Origin: Cereibacter_A azotoformans
Lineage (GTDB): Bacteria > Pseudomonadota > Alphaproteobacteria > Rhodobacterales > Rhodobacteraceae
DNA length: 64,000 bases
Assembly (NCBI RefSeq): GCF_003050905.1
Contig: NZ_QAOT01000006.1
Reading direction: 5' to 3' (one strand)
Part shown: in pieces, positions 1-9,835 of the stretch
Layout: each line of letters starts with the position of its first letter
Position numbering within the stretch: the first letter of the stretch is position 1
Translations under genes and position numbers: made by a program
Notes under the pieces: model-generated
Databases searched by the model: none
Told to the model about the DNA's origin: nothing
Seen by the model: only the letters and a program-made list of their open reading frames with translations

Positions 1-1
1 G

Positions 2-295
2 CCGGATTACCCGAAGCTCGCGCAGCTCTGGTGGCAGAACATCGGCGATGCGATGTCGGGCGCCAAGTCGCCGCAGGAGGCGCTGGACGCGCTCTGCGCC
101 GAGCAGGAGCGGGTGCTGGCGCGGCTGGAACGGGCCGGCGTGCAGGGTGATCTCGGGCCGAAGCTGAACGAGGAGAAAGACCCGCAGGAATGGCTCGACG
201 CGCCCGGCGCGCCGGTGGGCAAGCTCGAGAACGAGAAACCCGCGGGTGAGACGATCCCCTACGACGAACTCATCAAGTCCTGGCAGCAGGGCTGA
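2..295 (+). CDS. ABC transporter substrate-binding protein, C-terminal fragment (probably glycerol)
   Basis: This is the last 97 codons of a gene whose start lies before the window; the frame is open from base 2 to a TGA at 293-295. The translated tail (ends DELIKSWQQG, with the segment GPKLNEEKDP) resembles, from memory, the C terminus of the large periplasmic binding proteins of glycerol-type ABC importers such as rhizobial GlpV. The next gene downstream is glycerol kinase, which supports a role in glycerol or related polyol uptake. Without the N terminus neither signal peptide nor binding site can be seen, so the substrate is inferred from context. Confidence 0.75.
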   Translation, partial: PDYPKLAQLWWQNIGDAMSGAKSPQEALDALCAEQERVLARLERAGVQGDLGPKLNEEKDPQEWLDAPGAPVGKLENEKPAGETIPYDELIKSWQQG

Positions 296-303
296 CACGA
301 GCG

Positions 304-325
304 GGGGGCGGGCCGTCCCGCCCCC
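304..325 (+). terminator. GC-rich stem-loop between binding protein and glpK
   Basis: GGGGGCGGG (304-312) and CCCGCCCCC (317-325) form a perfect 9-bp stem with a 4-base loop, eight bases after the stop of the binding-protein gene. No T-run follows, so it is more likely an RNA-stability or partial read-through element than a full Rho-independent terminator. Such hairpins are common between a highly expressed transporter gene and the enzyme gene after it. Confidence 0.5.
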
Positions 326-452
326 TGGCCGAGGCAAGACGCGAGGCGACCCGACAGGATTCCGGCTCGCCGTCTTCCCCGAGCCCTTCCGCCTCGTCGC
401 AAGGCGCGGCAGCATCGGGAGGATTCGGGCAAGACGAACCGGGAAGAGACGC

Positions 453-1930
<1,478 letters not shown>

Positions 1931-1934
<4 letters not shown>

Positions 1935-3073
1935 CCCCCTTCGGCATCGCGGCGCCCGGCCGCATCCTCTTCGGGCGGGGCGAGGCGCGGCGCGCGGCCG
2001 GCCTGATCGCGGGTTTTGGACGGCGGGTGCTGCTGGTGCATGGCCGCGACCCGGCGCGGGCGGACTGGCTCGTTGCGGCGCTCGGGGCCGAGGGGGTCGA
2101 GGTTCTGGCGGTACCCTGCCCCTGCGAGCCGGATCTGGCGCTCCTCGAGGAGACGCTCGCGCGGGCGCGGCCCTTTGAACCGGAGGCGGTGGCGGGCCTT
2201 GGCGGCGGGGCGGCGCTCGATCTGGCCAAGGCGCTCGCGGCGCTGGTGCCCGCGCCGGACGGGCCGATGGAACATCTGGAAGTGGTCGGGCGGGGCCGGC
2301 CGCTGGTGGCCCCGCCCCTGCCCTTCGTGGCGCTGCCCACCACCTCGGGCACCGGCAGCGAGGTCACGAAGAACGCGGTGATCGGCGTGCCCGAGCACCG
2401 CCGCAAGGTCTCGCTCCGCGACGACCGGATGCTTGCGCGGATCGCGCTGGCCGATCCGGCCCTCACCGACGGCTGCCCGCGCACGGTGACACTGGCCTCG
2501 GGGCTGGATGCGGTGACGCAGGTGATCGAGCCCTTCGTCTCGGCGCGCGCGACGCCCTTCACCGACGCGATCACGCGCCCGGCCATCGCGGAAGGGATGG
2601 GCGCGCTGATGCGCCTGATGAAGGGCGAGGACGCGACGGCCCGCGACGGCATCGCCTGGGTGAGCCTCTGCGGCGGGCTGGCGCTGGCAAACGGCGGGCT
2701 CGGCGCGGTGCATGGTCTGGCGGGCGTGATCGGCGGCGTCACCGGGGCTGCGCACGGGGCGATCTGCGGCACGCTTCTGGCGCCGGTGCTGCGGGCGAAC
2801 CTGACCGCCTCGGCCCCCGGCAGCACCGCCCGCGCGCGGCTGGCCGAGGTCTGCGCGGTGCTGGGCCGGACGCTGGCCGCCCCGCCCGCCGAGGCGCCCG
2901 AGGCGCTGGCGGCCTGGGTCCGCAAGGCCGGCCTGCCGCGGCTGGCCGATCTCGGTCTGCAAGCGGGGGATCTTGCCCGCGTGGCGGACGCCTCGCTGGC
3001 CTCCTCGTCGATGAAGGGCAATCCGGTGGGCCTGTCGCCCTCGGCGCTGGTCGCGGCGATGCGGCAGGGCTGA
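1931..3073 (+). CDS. Iron-containing (group III) alcohol dehydrogenase
   Basis: A 380-residue Fe-ADH-family NAD(P)-dependent dehydrogenase. Seen: glycine-rich dinucleotide loop GGGAALDLAK (91-100), the family signature PTTSGTGSEV (136-145), and the metal-site region. The four usual metal ligands align with Asp193, Gln197, His261 and His275; the second is normally His (DALTH) but here reads DAVTQ. The ATG overlaps the glpK stop (ATGA), implying translational coupling and a job alongside glycerol kinase, perhaps oxidation of a polyol or reduction of an aldehyde. The substrate cannot be read from the sequence. I recall other members of the family with Gln at this position, so it may mark a subfamily rather than loss of function. 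Confidence 0.88.
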
Positions 3074-3081
3074 AAGGCCCG

Positions 3082-4050
3082 CTAGTCCGACCGCTCGCCC
3101 AGCGTGTCCGCCATCACCGCCCCGCGCTGACCCATCGGACGGTTCGGCCCGACGGTGCTGTCCCGCGCGGTCTGATGCTCCATCTCGGAGTTGATCTCGG
3201 CCCCGATGATCAGGATCATCACCGCGATCCAGATCCAGAGCAGCAGGCCCACCAGCGCCCCGAGCGAGCCGTAGGTGGCCGAGTAGTTGGCGAAATTCTC
3301 GAGGTAGATGGTGAAGGCGATCGAGGCCACCAGCCAGACCACCGTGGCGATGCCGCTGCCCCATGTCACCCAGCGCCATTCCGGCGCCTTGCGCGAGGGC
3401 GCCCAGCGGTAGAGGGCGGCCATCGCCCCCGCCACCACCAGCAGCAAGAGCGGCCACCGCACGAGCCAGACCAGCACGGACGCCACCGAGCCGAGATCGA
3501 AGATGGCCAGCACCGCCGGAACCACCGCGACCGCGGTGATCATCAGGATGGACAGCGTCATCGCCCCCAGCGTCAGCGCAAAGGAGAGCAGCGTGAGCTT
3601 GAGGAACGAGCGTTTCTCGCGCTCGTCGTGGGCGATGTTCATCGCCTCGATCAGCGCCTTCATGCCGGAATTCGCACTCCAGAAGGCGATGAGGAAGGAG
3701 ATGGCGAACCCCACGGTCAGGGACGCGCTCTGGCCACCGGCGAGGGTTCGCAGCTGCGCGGTCACAAGCTCGATCCCCTCGGCCGGAAGCACACCGCGCA
3801 GCGACTCCACCTGATCGGCGATGACAGCAGGATCGGCAAAGAGACCATAGAGCGAGACGAAGGCCGCAAGCGTCGGGAAGAGCGCCAGCAGAAGGTAGAA
3901 GGTCACCCCCGCCGCCACGAGCATGACGCGGTCCTCGTCGATCGAGCGCCAGACGCGCAGGGCGATGTCCTTCCAGCCCTTGGCCGGAATGTCGCGCGGG
4001 CGCCGGGCCCCGCGGCCGCGGTCGGGATCGGAGGGCGAGGCATCGGTCAT
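3082..4050 (-). CDS. YihY/BrkB (UPF0761) family inner-membrane protein
   Basis: A 322-residue protein with a charged N-terminal stretch (about residues 1-35) and about six hydrophobic segments, the first being VMLVAAGVTFYLLLALFPTL. The run VTFYLLLALFP with the following Ala/Phe-rich helices is typical of the YihY/BrkB family (early literature calls it 'ribonuclease BN', a name later dropped). The molecular role of the family is not established; proposals include transport and envelope functions. It is convergent with the dehydrogenase gene (8-nt gap) and stands in the same orientation as dgt upstream, about 105 nt away. Confidence 0.85.
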   Translation of the reverse strand: MTDASPSDPDRGRGARRPRDIPAKGWKDIALRVWRSIDEDRVMLVAAGVTFYLLLALFPTLAAFVSLYGLFADPAVIADQVESLRGVLPAEGIELVTAQLRTLAGGQSASLTVGFAISFLIAFWSANSGMKALIEAMNIAHDEREKRSFLKLTLLSFALTLGAMTLSILMITAVAVVPAVLAIFDLGSVASVLVWLVRWPLLLLVVAGAMAALYRWAPSRKAPEWRWVTWGSGIATVVWLVASIAFTIYLENFANYSATYGSLGALVGLLLWIWIAVMILIIGAEINSEMEHQTARDSTVGPNRPMGQRGAVMADTLGERSD

Positions 4051-4155
4051 GGCAAACTCCTTCGAATGCCAAATCGCCTCACGCGGCCCGAGGTTCCCGC
4101 GCCGATACAGAAGGATCGCCCGCGCCCGGCCCGAAGAGCGCCCTGCCCCCGCCTC

Positions 4156-5295
4156 TCAGCCGAAGAGGCGGGCATGTTCCTGCAGGGCGAAGCGGTCGGT
4201 CATGCCGGCGACGTAATCGGCGACGATCCGGGCGAGCGTCGTCTCGTCCTCGGCCGCCTCGACATCGCGCCGCCATTCCTGCGGCAGAAGTTCGGGCTGG
4301 CGCATGAACAGCGGAAAGAGATCGTTCACCACCGCCGTCACCTTCGCGCGTTCCTTCATCACCGAGGGCGCGCGATACATCCGGTGGAACAGGAAGCTGC
4401 GGATCACCTTCAGCTCCTGATAGAGAGGTTTCGAAAAGCGGATCACGGTCGCGCCCATCTGGCGGATCTCCTCGACCGACTTCGGCTGCGCGGCCTCGAG
4501 CCGCCCCTGCGCCACGGCGATCACATCCTCGACCATGCGGCCGAAGACGCGCCGCAGCGCCTCGTGCCGCCGGCGCATCGGCTCCAGCCCCGGATAGAGC
4601 GCATCGACCTCGGCAAAGGCGGGCGCGGTGACGGGCAGCTCCATCAGGTCGTCCTCGGTGAACAGGCCCGAGCGCAGCCCGTCGTGCAGGTCGTGGTGCG
4701 AATAGGCCACGTCGTCGGCGATCGCCGCCACCTGCGCCTCGGCCGAGGCGTAGGTGTGCAGTTCCAGATCCCACTGCGCGTTGGCCTCGGCCAGCGCATA
4801 GGGCAAGGGCCCCTCGACCGGGCCGTTGTGCTTGGCGATGCCTTCCAGCGACTCCCATGTGAGGTTCAGTCCGTCGAACTCGGCGTAATGGCGTTCCAGC
4901 CGGGTCACGATCCGCATGGCCTGAGCGTTGTGGTCGAACCCGCCGTAGGGCTCCATCAGCTTCGCCAGCGCATCCTCGCCGGTGTGGCCGAAGGGCGTGT
5001 GGCCGAGATCGTGGGCCAGCGCGATGCACTCGGCCAGATCGGTGTTCAGCCCCAGCACGCCCGAGATGGTCCGCGCGACCTGCGCCACTTCGATCGAATG
5101 GGTGAGCCGCGTGCGGTAGTAGTCGCCCTCATGTTCCACGAAGACCTGAGTCTTGTGCTTCAGCCGCCGGAAGGCCGAGGAATGGATGATCCGGTCTCGA
5201 TCCCGCTGGAACGGCGAGCGGAAGGTGGACATGCTCTCGGGCTGTTGCCGGCCGCGGCTTTCGCCGGGCTGGCAGGCATAGGGCGCCAGCATCAA
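4156..5295 (-). CDS. dgt: Deoxyguanosinetriphosphate triphosphohydrolase-like protein
   Basis: A 379-residue HD-superfamily hydrolase expected to cleave dNTPs to nucleoside plus triphosphate. The HD metal site is visible as RLTHS (His66) and HDLGHTPFGH (His95-Asp96), preceded by the conserved HKTQVF. A further DDVAYSHHD segment supplies the remaining acidic ligand. The size fits the shorter (type 2) Dgt proteins of alphaproteobacteria. The start could be either of two adjacent Met codons, or Met22 just before the conserved core (STFRSPFQRDRDRIIHS). It is divergent from the Fe-S carrier gene and shares a compact promoter region with it. Confidence 0.92.
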   Translation of the reverse strand: MMLAPYACQPGESRGRQQPESMSTFRSPFQRDRDRIIHSSAFRRLKHKTQVFVEHEGDYYRTRLTHSIEVAQVARTISGVLGLNTDLAECIALAHDLGHTPFGHTGEDALAKLMEPYGGFDHNAQAMRIVTRLERHYAEFDGLNLTWESLEGIAKHNGPVEGPLPYALAEANAQWDLELHTYASAEAQVAAIADDVAYSHHDLHDGLRSGLFTEDDLMELPVTAPAFAEVDALYPGLEPMRRRHEALRRVFGRMVEDVIAVAQGRLEAAQPKSVEEIRQMGATVIRFSKPLYQELKVIRSFLFHRMYRAPSVMKERAKVTAVVNDLFPLFMRQPELLPQEWRRDVEAAEDETTLARIVADYVAGMTDRFALQEHARLFG

Positions 5296-5306
5296 TCTGC
5301 CTGTTC

Positions 5307-5335
5307 TTGTGACCTGTTTTGCCCCATCCTATATG
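5307..5335 (+). promoter_or_regulatory. Sigma70-type promoter for the A-type carrier gene
   Basis: TTGTGA (5307-5312) and TATATG (5330-5335) are separated by 17 bases. Initiation would fall near 5342, just downstream of upstream in-frame start codons and ahead of the ATG at 5367. This supports the shorter start for the Fe-S carrier. Identified by eye only. Confidence 0.55.
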
Positions 5336-5366
5336 GGTGGATGACCGATTTGACACGGGGTTTCTG

Positions 5367-5693
5367 ATGAACCTACCGCCGCGGGTGACCGACCGGGCCT
5401 TTGCCCGCCTTGCCGAAATCGCCGAAGCCTCGGGCGAGACGCGCGCGTTGCGCGTCGCGGTCGAGGGCGGCGGCTGTTCGGGCTTTCAGTATGAGATCAA
5501 GCTCGACGATCCGGGATCGGACGATCTGGTGATCGAGAAGGACGGCCAGAAGGTGCTGATCGATCAGGTCTCGCTGCCGTTCCTCGCCAACGCCGAGATC
5601 GACTATGCCGACGAGCTGATCGGCTCGCGCTTCGTGATCAACAATCCCAACGCCACCAGCTCCTGCGGCTGCGGGACCTCGTTCTCGATCTGA
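5367..5693 (+). CDS. erpA: A-type iron-sulfur cluster carrier (HesB/IscA/ErpA family)
   Basis: A 108-residue A-type carrier that receives Fe-S clusters from a scaffold and passes them to apoproteins. The three invariant cysteines are present at 37 (GGGCSGFQY), 100 and 102 (SSCGCGTSF). Length matches the family. The ATG at 5367 is preferred over in-frame codons upstream because homology starts there and a good promoter would initiate near 5342. The exact paralogue (erpA, iscA or sufA type) cannot be fixed by eye; no isc or suf genes adjoin. It is divergent from dgt and followed 70 nt later by the exonuclease gene. Confidence 0.9.
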   Translation: MNLPPRVTDRAFARLAEIAEASGETRALRVAVEGGGCSGFQYEIKLDDPGSDDLVIEKDGQKVLIDQVSLPFLANAEIDYADELIGSRFVINNPNATSSCGCGTSFSI

Positions 5694-5765
5694 GGGCGAA
5701 GGCCCCTTCCCGTCCGTCCTGCCGCGCGCCGGCCCAAGGACCCGATCCGCCCCGAGGAGCGCGCC

Positions 5766-6545
5766 ATGAAGATCGCCACCTACAACATCAACGGCATCAA
5801 GGCCCGGATTGAGGCGCTTCTGGCCTGGCTCGAGGCGGCCAGCCCCGATGTCGTGCTGCTGCAGGAGATCAAGTCGGTCGATGAGACCTTTCCACGCGCG
5901 GTCGTCGAGGACCGAGGCTGGCATCTCGAGACGCACGGGCAGAAGGGCTTCAACGGGGTGGCGATCCTCTCGCGCCTGCCGCTCGAGGATGTGGTGCGCG
6001 GCCTGCCGGGCGACGCCGAGGATGTGCAGGCCCGCTGGATCGAGGCCACCGTCGTGGGCCAGCGCGCGGTGCGGGTCTGCGGGCTCTACCTGCCGAACGG
6101 CAACCCGGCGCCGGGGCCGAAATACGACTACAAGCTGGCCTGGATGGCCCGGATGAAGCAGCGCGCGGCCGAGCTGCTCGAGACCGAGGACCCCGTGGTG
6201 CTGGCGGGCGACTACAACGTGATCCCCCAGGCCGAGGATGCGGCGCGCCCCGAGGCCTGGGTCACCGATGCGCTCTTCCTGCCGGAAAGCCGGGCCGCCT
6301 TCCGGCGGATCCTGAACCTCGGCTACACCGAGGCCTTCCGCGCCCGCAGCTTTGGCCCGGGGCACTATTCCTTCTGGGACTATCAGGCCGGCGCCTGGGA
6401 GAAGAACAACGGCATCCGCATCGACCATCTGCTGCTCTCGCCGCAGGCGGCCGACCTGATGACCGATGTCCGCATCGACCGCGAGGTGCGGGCGGGCGAG
6501 AAGCCATCGGATCATGTGCCGGTCTGGGTGGAGCTGGCGGCCTGA
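5766..6545 (+). CDS. xth: Exodeoxyribonuclease III (AP endonuclease)
   Basis: A 259-residue Mg-dependent exonuclease III for base-excision repair: it cuts 5' of abasic sites and has 3'-5' exonuclease and 3'-phosphatase activity. Seen: MKIATYNINGIKAR at the N terminus, metal-binding Glu34 in LLQEIKS, GFNGVAILS, the catalytic GDYNVIP segment and the C-terminal DHVPVW carrying the catalytic His. The gene starts right after GAGGAGCGCGCC, a plausible ribosome-binding site. Length is typical. Confidence 0.95.
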   Translation: MKIATYNINGIKARIEALLAWLEAASPDVVLLQEIKSVDETFPRAVVEDRGWHLETHGQKGFNGVAILSRLPLEDVVRGLPGDAEDVQARWIEATVVGQRAVRVCGLYLPNGNPAPGPKYDYKLAWMARMKQRAAELLETEDPVVLAGDYNVIPQAEDAARPEAWVTDALFLPESRAAFRRILNLGYTEAFRARSFGPGHYSFWDYQAGAWEKNNGIRIDHLLLSPQAADLMTDVRIDREVRAGEKPSDHVPVWVELAA

Positions 6546-6619
6546 CCGGCCGCCCGTGACGCCACGTCGGACGGGGGCCGCGTTGACGCGGAAGGCCGGC
6601 GCGCCTTAGCCTTCCGCCC

Positions 6620-7081
6620 ATGGCCGAGCCGTCCTCATCCGCCCTTGATCGCGTCCGCGCCAGCTTTGCCCGGCAGGCTGCGATGGATCTCATCCGCGCC
6701 ACCCTTCCGCTGGTGGAGCCGGGGCGGACCGAGATCCACCTGCCGCACTGGGACGGGATCGAGCAGCAGCACGGCTTCATCCACGGGGGCGTGGTCGGCA
6801 TGATCGCGGACTCGGCCGCGGGCTATGCGGCCATGACGCTGGTGCCGGCCGATGCCTCGGTCCTGACGGTGGAATACAAGATGAACCTGATGGCGCCGGC
6901 CGATGGCCACGGGCTGATCGCGCGGGGCGAGGTGGTGCGCGCGGGCCGGACGCTGATCGTGACGCGGGCCGAGGTGGTCGCGTTGCGCGATGGGGCCGAA
7001 CAGGCCTGCGCCCTCATGCAGCAGACGATCATGGTGATGCGCCATCGGGGCGAGAAGCGGGAGTCCGGCGCCGCCGGCTGA
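6620..7081 (+). CDS. PaaI-family hotdog-fold thioesterase
   Basis: A 153-residue single hotdog-domain protein. The family signature HGGVVGMIADSAAGYAAMT (about residues 54-72), containing the helix-cap His-Gly and the active-site acidic residue, and the strand VEYKMNLMAPA are clear. Such enzymes hydrolyse acyl- or aryl-CoA thioesters in housekeeping or aromatic degradation. The substrate is not predictable. It is convergent with the FAD monooxygenase gene (12-nt gap). Confidence 0.85.
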   Translation: MAEPSSSALDRVRASFARQAAMDLIRATLPLVEPGRTEIHLPHWDGIEQQHGFIHGGVVGMIADSAAGYAAMTLVPADASVLTVEYKMNLMAPADGHGLIARGEVVRAGRTLIVTRAEVVALRDGAEQACALMQQTIMVMRHRGEKRESGAAG

Positions 7082-7093
7082 CCCCGCCGCCTC

Positions 7094-8266
7094 TCAGGCC
7101 GCGGTCACGTCGTAGCCATAGAGCCAGTCGAACCGGCGCAGCGTGGGGCCCGGCAGCAGCCGCGAGCCGAGGCGCAGGCCGAGATGCGCGATCTCGCGGA
7201 TGGGGCTGCGCAGGTGATAGGCCCAGGCGTTGTTGTTGGCCGCCTGCACCACGCGGCAGCAGCGCGGCACGCGGCGCGCCTGATACTCGGCCAGCCCGCC
7301 CATGACGTTCGAATGGCGGGACAGGCATTCGGCCAGCACCCAGGCATCCTCGAGCGCCATGTTCGCCCCCTGCGCGAGGAAGGGCAGCGTCGGATGGGCC
7401 GCGTCGCCCAGGATGGTGGCATGACCGCGATACCAGGTGTGGGCCACCGGATGGCGGAAGAGCCCCCAGAGCCAGACGTCCGGCACCTGCTCGAGCCAGT
7501 GGCGCACGCGCCCGTTGAAGCTGGCAAAGGCCAGCCGCAGGTCCACCGGATCGTCACGGAGGTTCCAGCCCTCCTGCACCCAGCGCTTGCGTTCCTCGAC
7601 CGCCACGATGTTGCGCATCGTGCCGCCGCGCATCGGATAGCTGACGAGGTGGCGCCCCTCGCCCATATGGACCTCGGCCACCACCGGCTCGCCCGGAGTG
7701 GCCGGGATCACGGTCCGCCAGGCCACCTGGTTGGTGAAGAAGGGCTGCGCCGGCCCGTTGAGTTCGGCGCGCACCAGCGAATGAAGCCCGTCCGCCCCGA
7801 TCAGCAGGTTGGGCGTGTATTCGGCCCCCTGCGCCGTCACCAGCCGCGGCTTCGGACCGCCGAGATCCACCGCCTCAATCTTCTGCAGGAGCCGGATCTG
7901 CACGCCCGCATCGCGGGCCCCGGTGGCGAGAAGGTCGATCAGGTCGGCCCGGTGCATCAGGTGATAGCCCTGCCCCGGCCGCAGCCGCGCCAGATCCAGC
8001 TTCAGCACCAGATCGCCGCCCACGCCGTTGCGCAGTTCGACCGCCTGCGCGCGCATCGACGCCGCCTCGAGCGCGTCGCCCATCCCCAGCGCGCGCAGCA
8101 CGGCCGCCCCGTTGGGCGAGATCTGCAGGCCCGCCCCCACTTCGCGAATCGCCTCGGCCTGCTCCAGCACGGTGACGTCGGCCCCGCGGAGCGCGAGCGC
8201 CCGGGCCACCGCCAGACCGGCAACGCCGGCCCCGAGGACGGTGACCTCGGCATCCTTCAGGCTCAT
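7094..8266 (-). CDS. FAD-dependent aromatic monooxygenase (salicylate / 3-hydroxybenzoate hydroxylase type)
   Basis: A 390-residue group A flavoprotein hydroxylase. Seen: the FAD Rossmann motif GAGVAGLAVARALALRGADV (about 12-31), the middle GADGLHS motif, and GDAAHPTLPFLAQGANMALE (the GD motif that contacts FAD ribose). Best-matching members hydroxylate salicylate or 3-hydroxybenzoate using NAD(P)H; the exact substrate is open, and no ring-cleavage genes are adjacent. The start at 8266 (MSLKDAEVTVLGAG) is preferred to an ATG five codons upstream because it has GGGATCC just before it and fits the family N terminus. dksA lies upstream in the same orientation about 100 nt away. Confidence 0.88.
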   Translation of the reverse strand: MSLKDAEVTVLGAGVAGLAVARALALRGADVTVLEQAEAIREVGAGLQISPNGAAVLRALGMGDALEAASMRAQAVELRNGVGGDLVLKLDLARLRPGQGYHLMHRADLIDLLATGARDAGVQIRLLQKIEAVDLGGPKPRLVTAQGAEYTPNLLIGADGLHSLVRAELNGPAQPFFTNQVAWRTVIPATPGEPVVAEVHMGEGRHLVSYPMRGGTMRNIVAVEERKRWVQEGWNLRDDPVDLRLAFASFNGRVRHWLEQVPDVWLWGLFRHPVAHTWYRGHATILGDAAHPTLPFLAQGANMALEDAWVLAECLSRHSNVMGGLAEYQARRVPRCCRVVQAANNNAWAYHLRSPIREIAHLGLRLGSRLLPGPTLRRFDWLYGYDVTAA

Positions 8267-8287
8267 CGGGATCCTCCACATGCGAAC

Positions 8288-8320
8288 GCCGGACCGCAGA
8301 ATGGTCCGGCGTCAGTTTTT
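8288..8320 (+). terminator. Stem-loop plus T-run, terminator-like on the + strand
   Basis: GCCGGACC (8288-8295) pairs perfectly with GGTCCGGC (8303-8310) around a 7-base loop, and TTTTT follows at 8316-8320. It has the polarity of a + strand terminator, but the neighbouring genes on both sides are on the - strand. Read on the - strand it is a hairpin just upstream of the monooxygenase start, where it could affect expression. Confidence 0.45.
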
Positions 8321-8363
8321 GCGCCCGGAGGGCCGAAGGGCAAGGCGTGAGGCGCGGATGCGC

Positions 8364-8840
8364 CTACTCGTCGCGGTGGACCCGCTCGCGCCGCTCGTGC
8401 CGCTCCTGCGCCTCGAGGGTCATGGTCGCGATCGGACGCGCGTCGAGACGCCGGAGCGAGATGGGCTCGCCCGTGACCTCGCAATAGCCGTATTCGCCGG
8501 CCTCGATCCGCCGCAGCGCGGCGTCGATCTTGGCCACCAGCTTGCGCTGCCGGTCACGGGTGCGAAGTTCGAGCGCGCGGTCGGTTTCCTCGCTCGCGCG
8601 GTCGGCGATGTCGGGGACGTTGCGGCCGGATTCCTGAAGCCCCTCGATGGTCTCGGCGCTCTGGTCCAGCAGTTCCTGTTTCCAGTTGAGAAGTTTGCGG
8701 CGAAAATACTCCAGTTGCCGCTCATTCATGAAAGGTTCGTTTTCGGCGGGGCGATAATCGTCAGGCAGAAAGATCTCTGCTTTCATGGCTGCTGCTCTCT
8801 CTTGCAGGCCGGCAGGCTCCGAAATGTGGTTCACAGTCAT
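8364..8840 (-). CDS. dksA: DksA/TraR-family RNA polymerase-binding regulator with degenerate zinc site
   Basis: A 158-residue DksA homologue that acts in the RNA polymerase secondary channel, with ppGpp, to reset transcription. The long coiled coil (about residues 40-110) carries NVPDIADRASEE; its tip residues Asp77, Asp80 and Ala82 match E. coli Asp71, Asp74 and Ala76. The globular part has GYCEVTGEPISLRRLDARP: only one of the four zinc cysteines remains (Cys120); the others are Thr, Thr and Ala. A single-Cys DksA-like protein of R. sphaeroides (RSP2654) is known to act like DksA and to affect photosynthetic growth; this is very likely that gene. The start at 8840 has AAGGGAG seven bases upstream; Met19 (8786) is an alternative. 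Confidence 0.93.
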   Translation of the reverse strand: MTVNHISEPAGLQERAAAMKAEIFLPDDYRPAENEPFMNERQLEYFRRKLLNWKQELLDQSAETIEGLQESGRNVPDIADRASEETDRALELRTRDRQRKLVAKIDAALRRIEAGEYGYCEVTGEPISLRRLDARPIATMTLEAQERHERRERVHRDE

Positions 8841-8909
8841 CCGGCGCTCCCTTCAATGCGGCTCATCTAGCGCAAGCGGGGGCCTTTGTCACTAGCTGCC
8901 TCGCCGCCC

Positions 8910-8937
8910 TTGCGACGGATTCAACCTGTGCTATCCT
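8910..8937 (+). promoter_or_regulatory. Possible promoter for the MoxR gene
   Basis: TTGCGA (8910-8915) and TATCCT (8932-8937) are 16 bases apart, about 35 nt before the moxR start. It is divergent from dksA, for which a weaker pair (GTGACA / CTAGAT, reading leftward across 8892-8865, 16-base spacer) can be drawn. Visual match only. Confidence 0.4.
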
Positions 8938-8972
8938 GTCTCAGCAATTTCCCACAAGGTGACGTGACGTAA

Positions 8973-9812
8973 ATGAAATTTTCATCCACCTCCTCCTACG
9001 TCGCGACCGAGGATCTTGCCGTTGCCGTCAATGCGGCCGTCACGCTCCAGCGGCCGCTTCTGGTCAAGGGCGAGCCCGGCACCGGCAAGACCGAGCTTGC
9101 GCGGCAGGTGGCCGGGTCGCTGGCCATGCCCCTCATCGAATGGCATGTGAAGAGCACCACCCGGGCGCAGCAGGGGCTCTACGAATATGACGCGGTCAGC
9201 CGCCTGCGCGACAGCCAGCTCGGCGACGCGCGCGTGCATGATGTGAAAAACTATATCCGAAAGGGCAAGCTCTGGCAGGCGTTCGAGGCTCCCGGCAGGG
9301 TTGTGCTGCTGATCGACGAGATCGACAAGGCCGACATCGAGTTTCCCAACGACCTTCTGCAGGAACTCGACCGGATGGAGTTCCACGTCTATGAGACGGG
9401 CGAGACCGTGCGGGCGCAGCATCGGCCGGTGGTCATCATCACCTCGAACAACGAGAAGGAACTGCCCGACGCCTTCCTGCGCCGCTGCTTCTTTCACTAC
9501 ATCCGCTTTCCCGATCTCGAGACGATGCGCGCCATCGTGGCCGTGCACTTCCCCGACCTCAAGGAGCAGCTTCTGACCGCGGCCCTGACCCAGTTCTACG
9601 AACTGCGCGAGGTGCCGGGGCTGAAGAAGAAACCCTCCACCTCCGAGGTGCTCGACTGGCTGAAGCTGCTGCTGGCCGAGGATCTCTCGGCCGAGGATCT
9701 CCGGCGCGACGGCCGGACCCTGCTGCCGCGGCTGCACGGGGCGCTGCTCAAGAACGAGCAGGACGTGCATCTCTTCGAGCGTCTGGCCTTCATGGCGCGG
9801 CGGCAGGGGTGA
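8973..9812 (+). CDS. MoxR-type AAA+ ATPase (CoxD-like)
   Basis: A 279-residue AAA+ ATPase. Walker A is GEPGTGKT (33-40), Walker B VLLIDE (111-116), with a sensor region IITSNNEKELPDAFLRRC. MoxR ATPases usually work with VWA-domain proteins as chaperones in metalloenzyme maturation or complex activation. A CoxE-like VWA gene lies 2 kb downstream on the same strand, with three other genes between. The closest functional analogue is CoxD of the CO dehydrogenase system, but no cox structural genes are visible here. AAGGTGAC upstream of the ATG is a plausible ribosome-binding site. Confidence 0.9.
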   Translation: MKFSSTSSYVATEDLAVAVNAAVTLQRPLLVKGEPGTGKTELARQVAGSLAMPLIEWHVKSTTRAQQGLYEYDAVSRLRDSQLGDARVHDVKNYIRKGKLWQAFEAPGRVVLLIDEIDKADIEFPNDLLQELDRMEFHVYETGETVRAQHRPVVIITSNNEKELPDAFLRRCFFHYIRFPDLETMRAIVAVHFPDLKEQLLTAALTQFYELREVPGLKKKPSTSEVLDWLKLLLAEDLSAEDLRRDGRTLLPRLHGALLKNEQDVHLFERLAFMARRQG

Positions 9813-9835
9813 GCGGCCCTCAACACGGGATGGAC

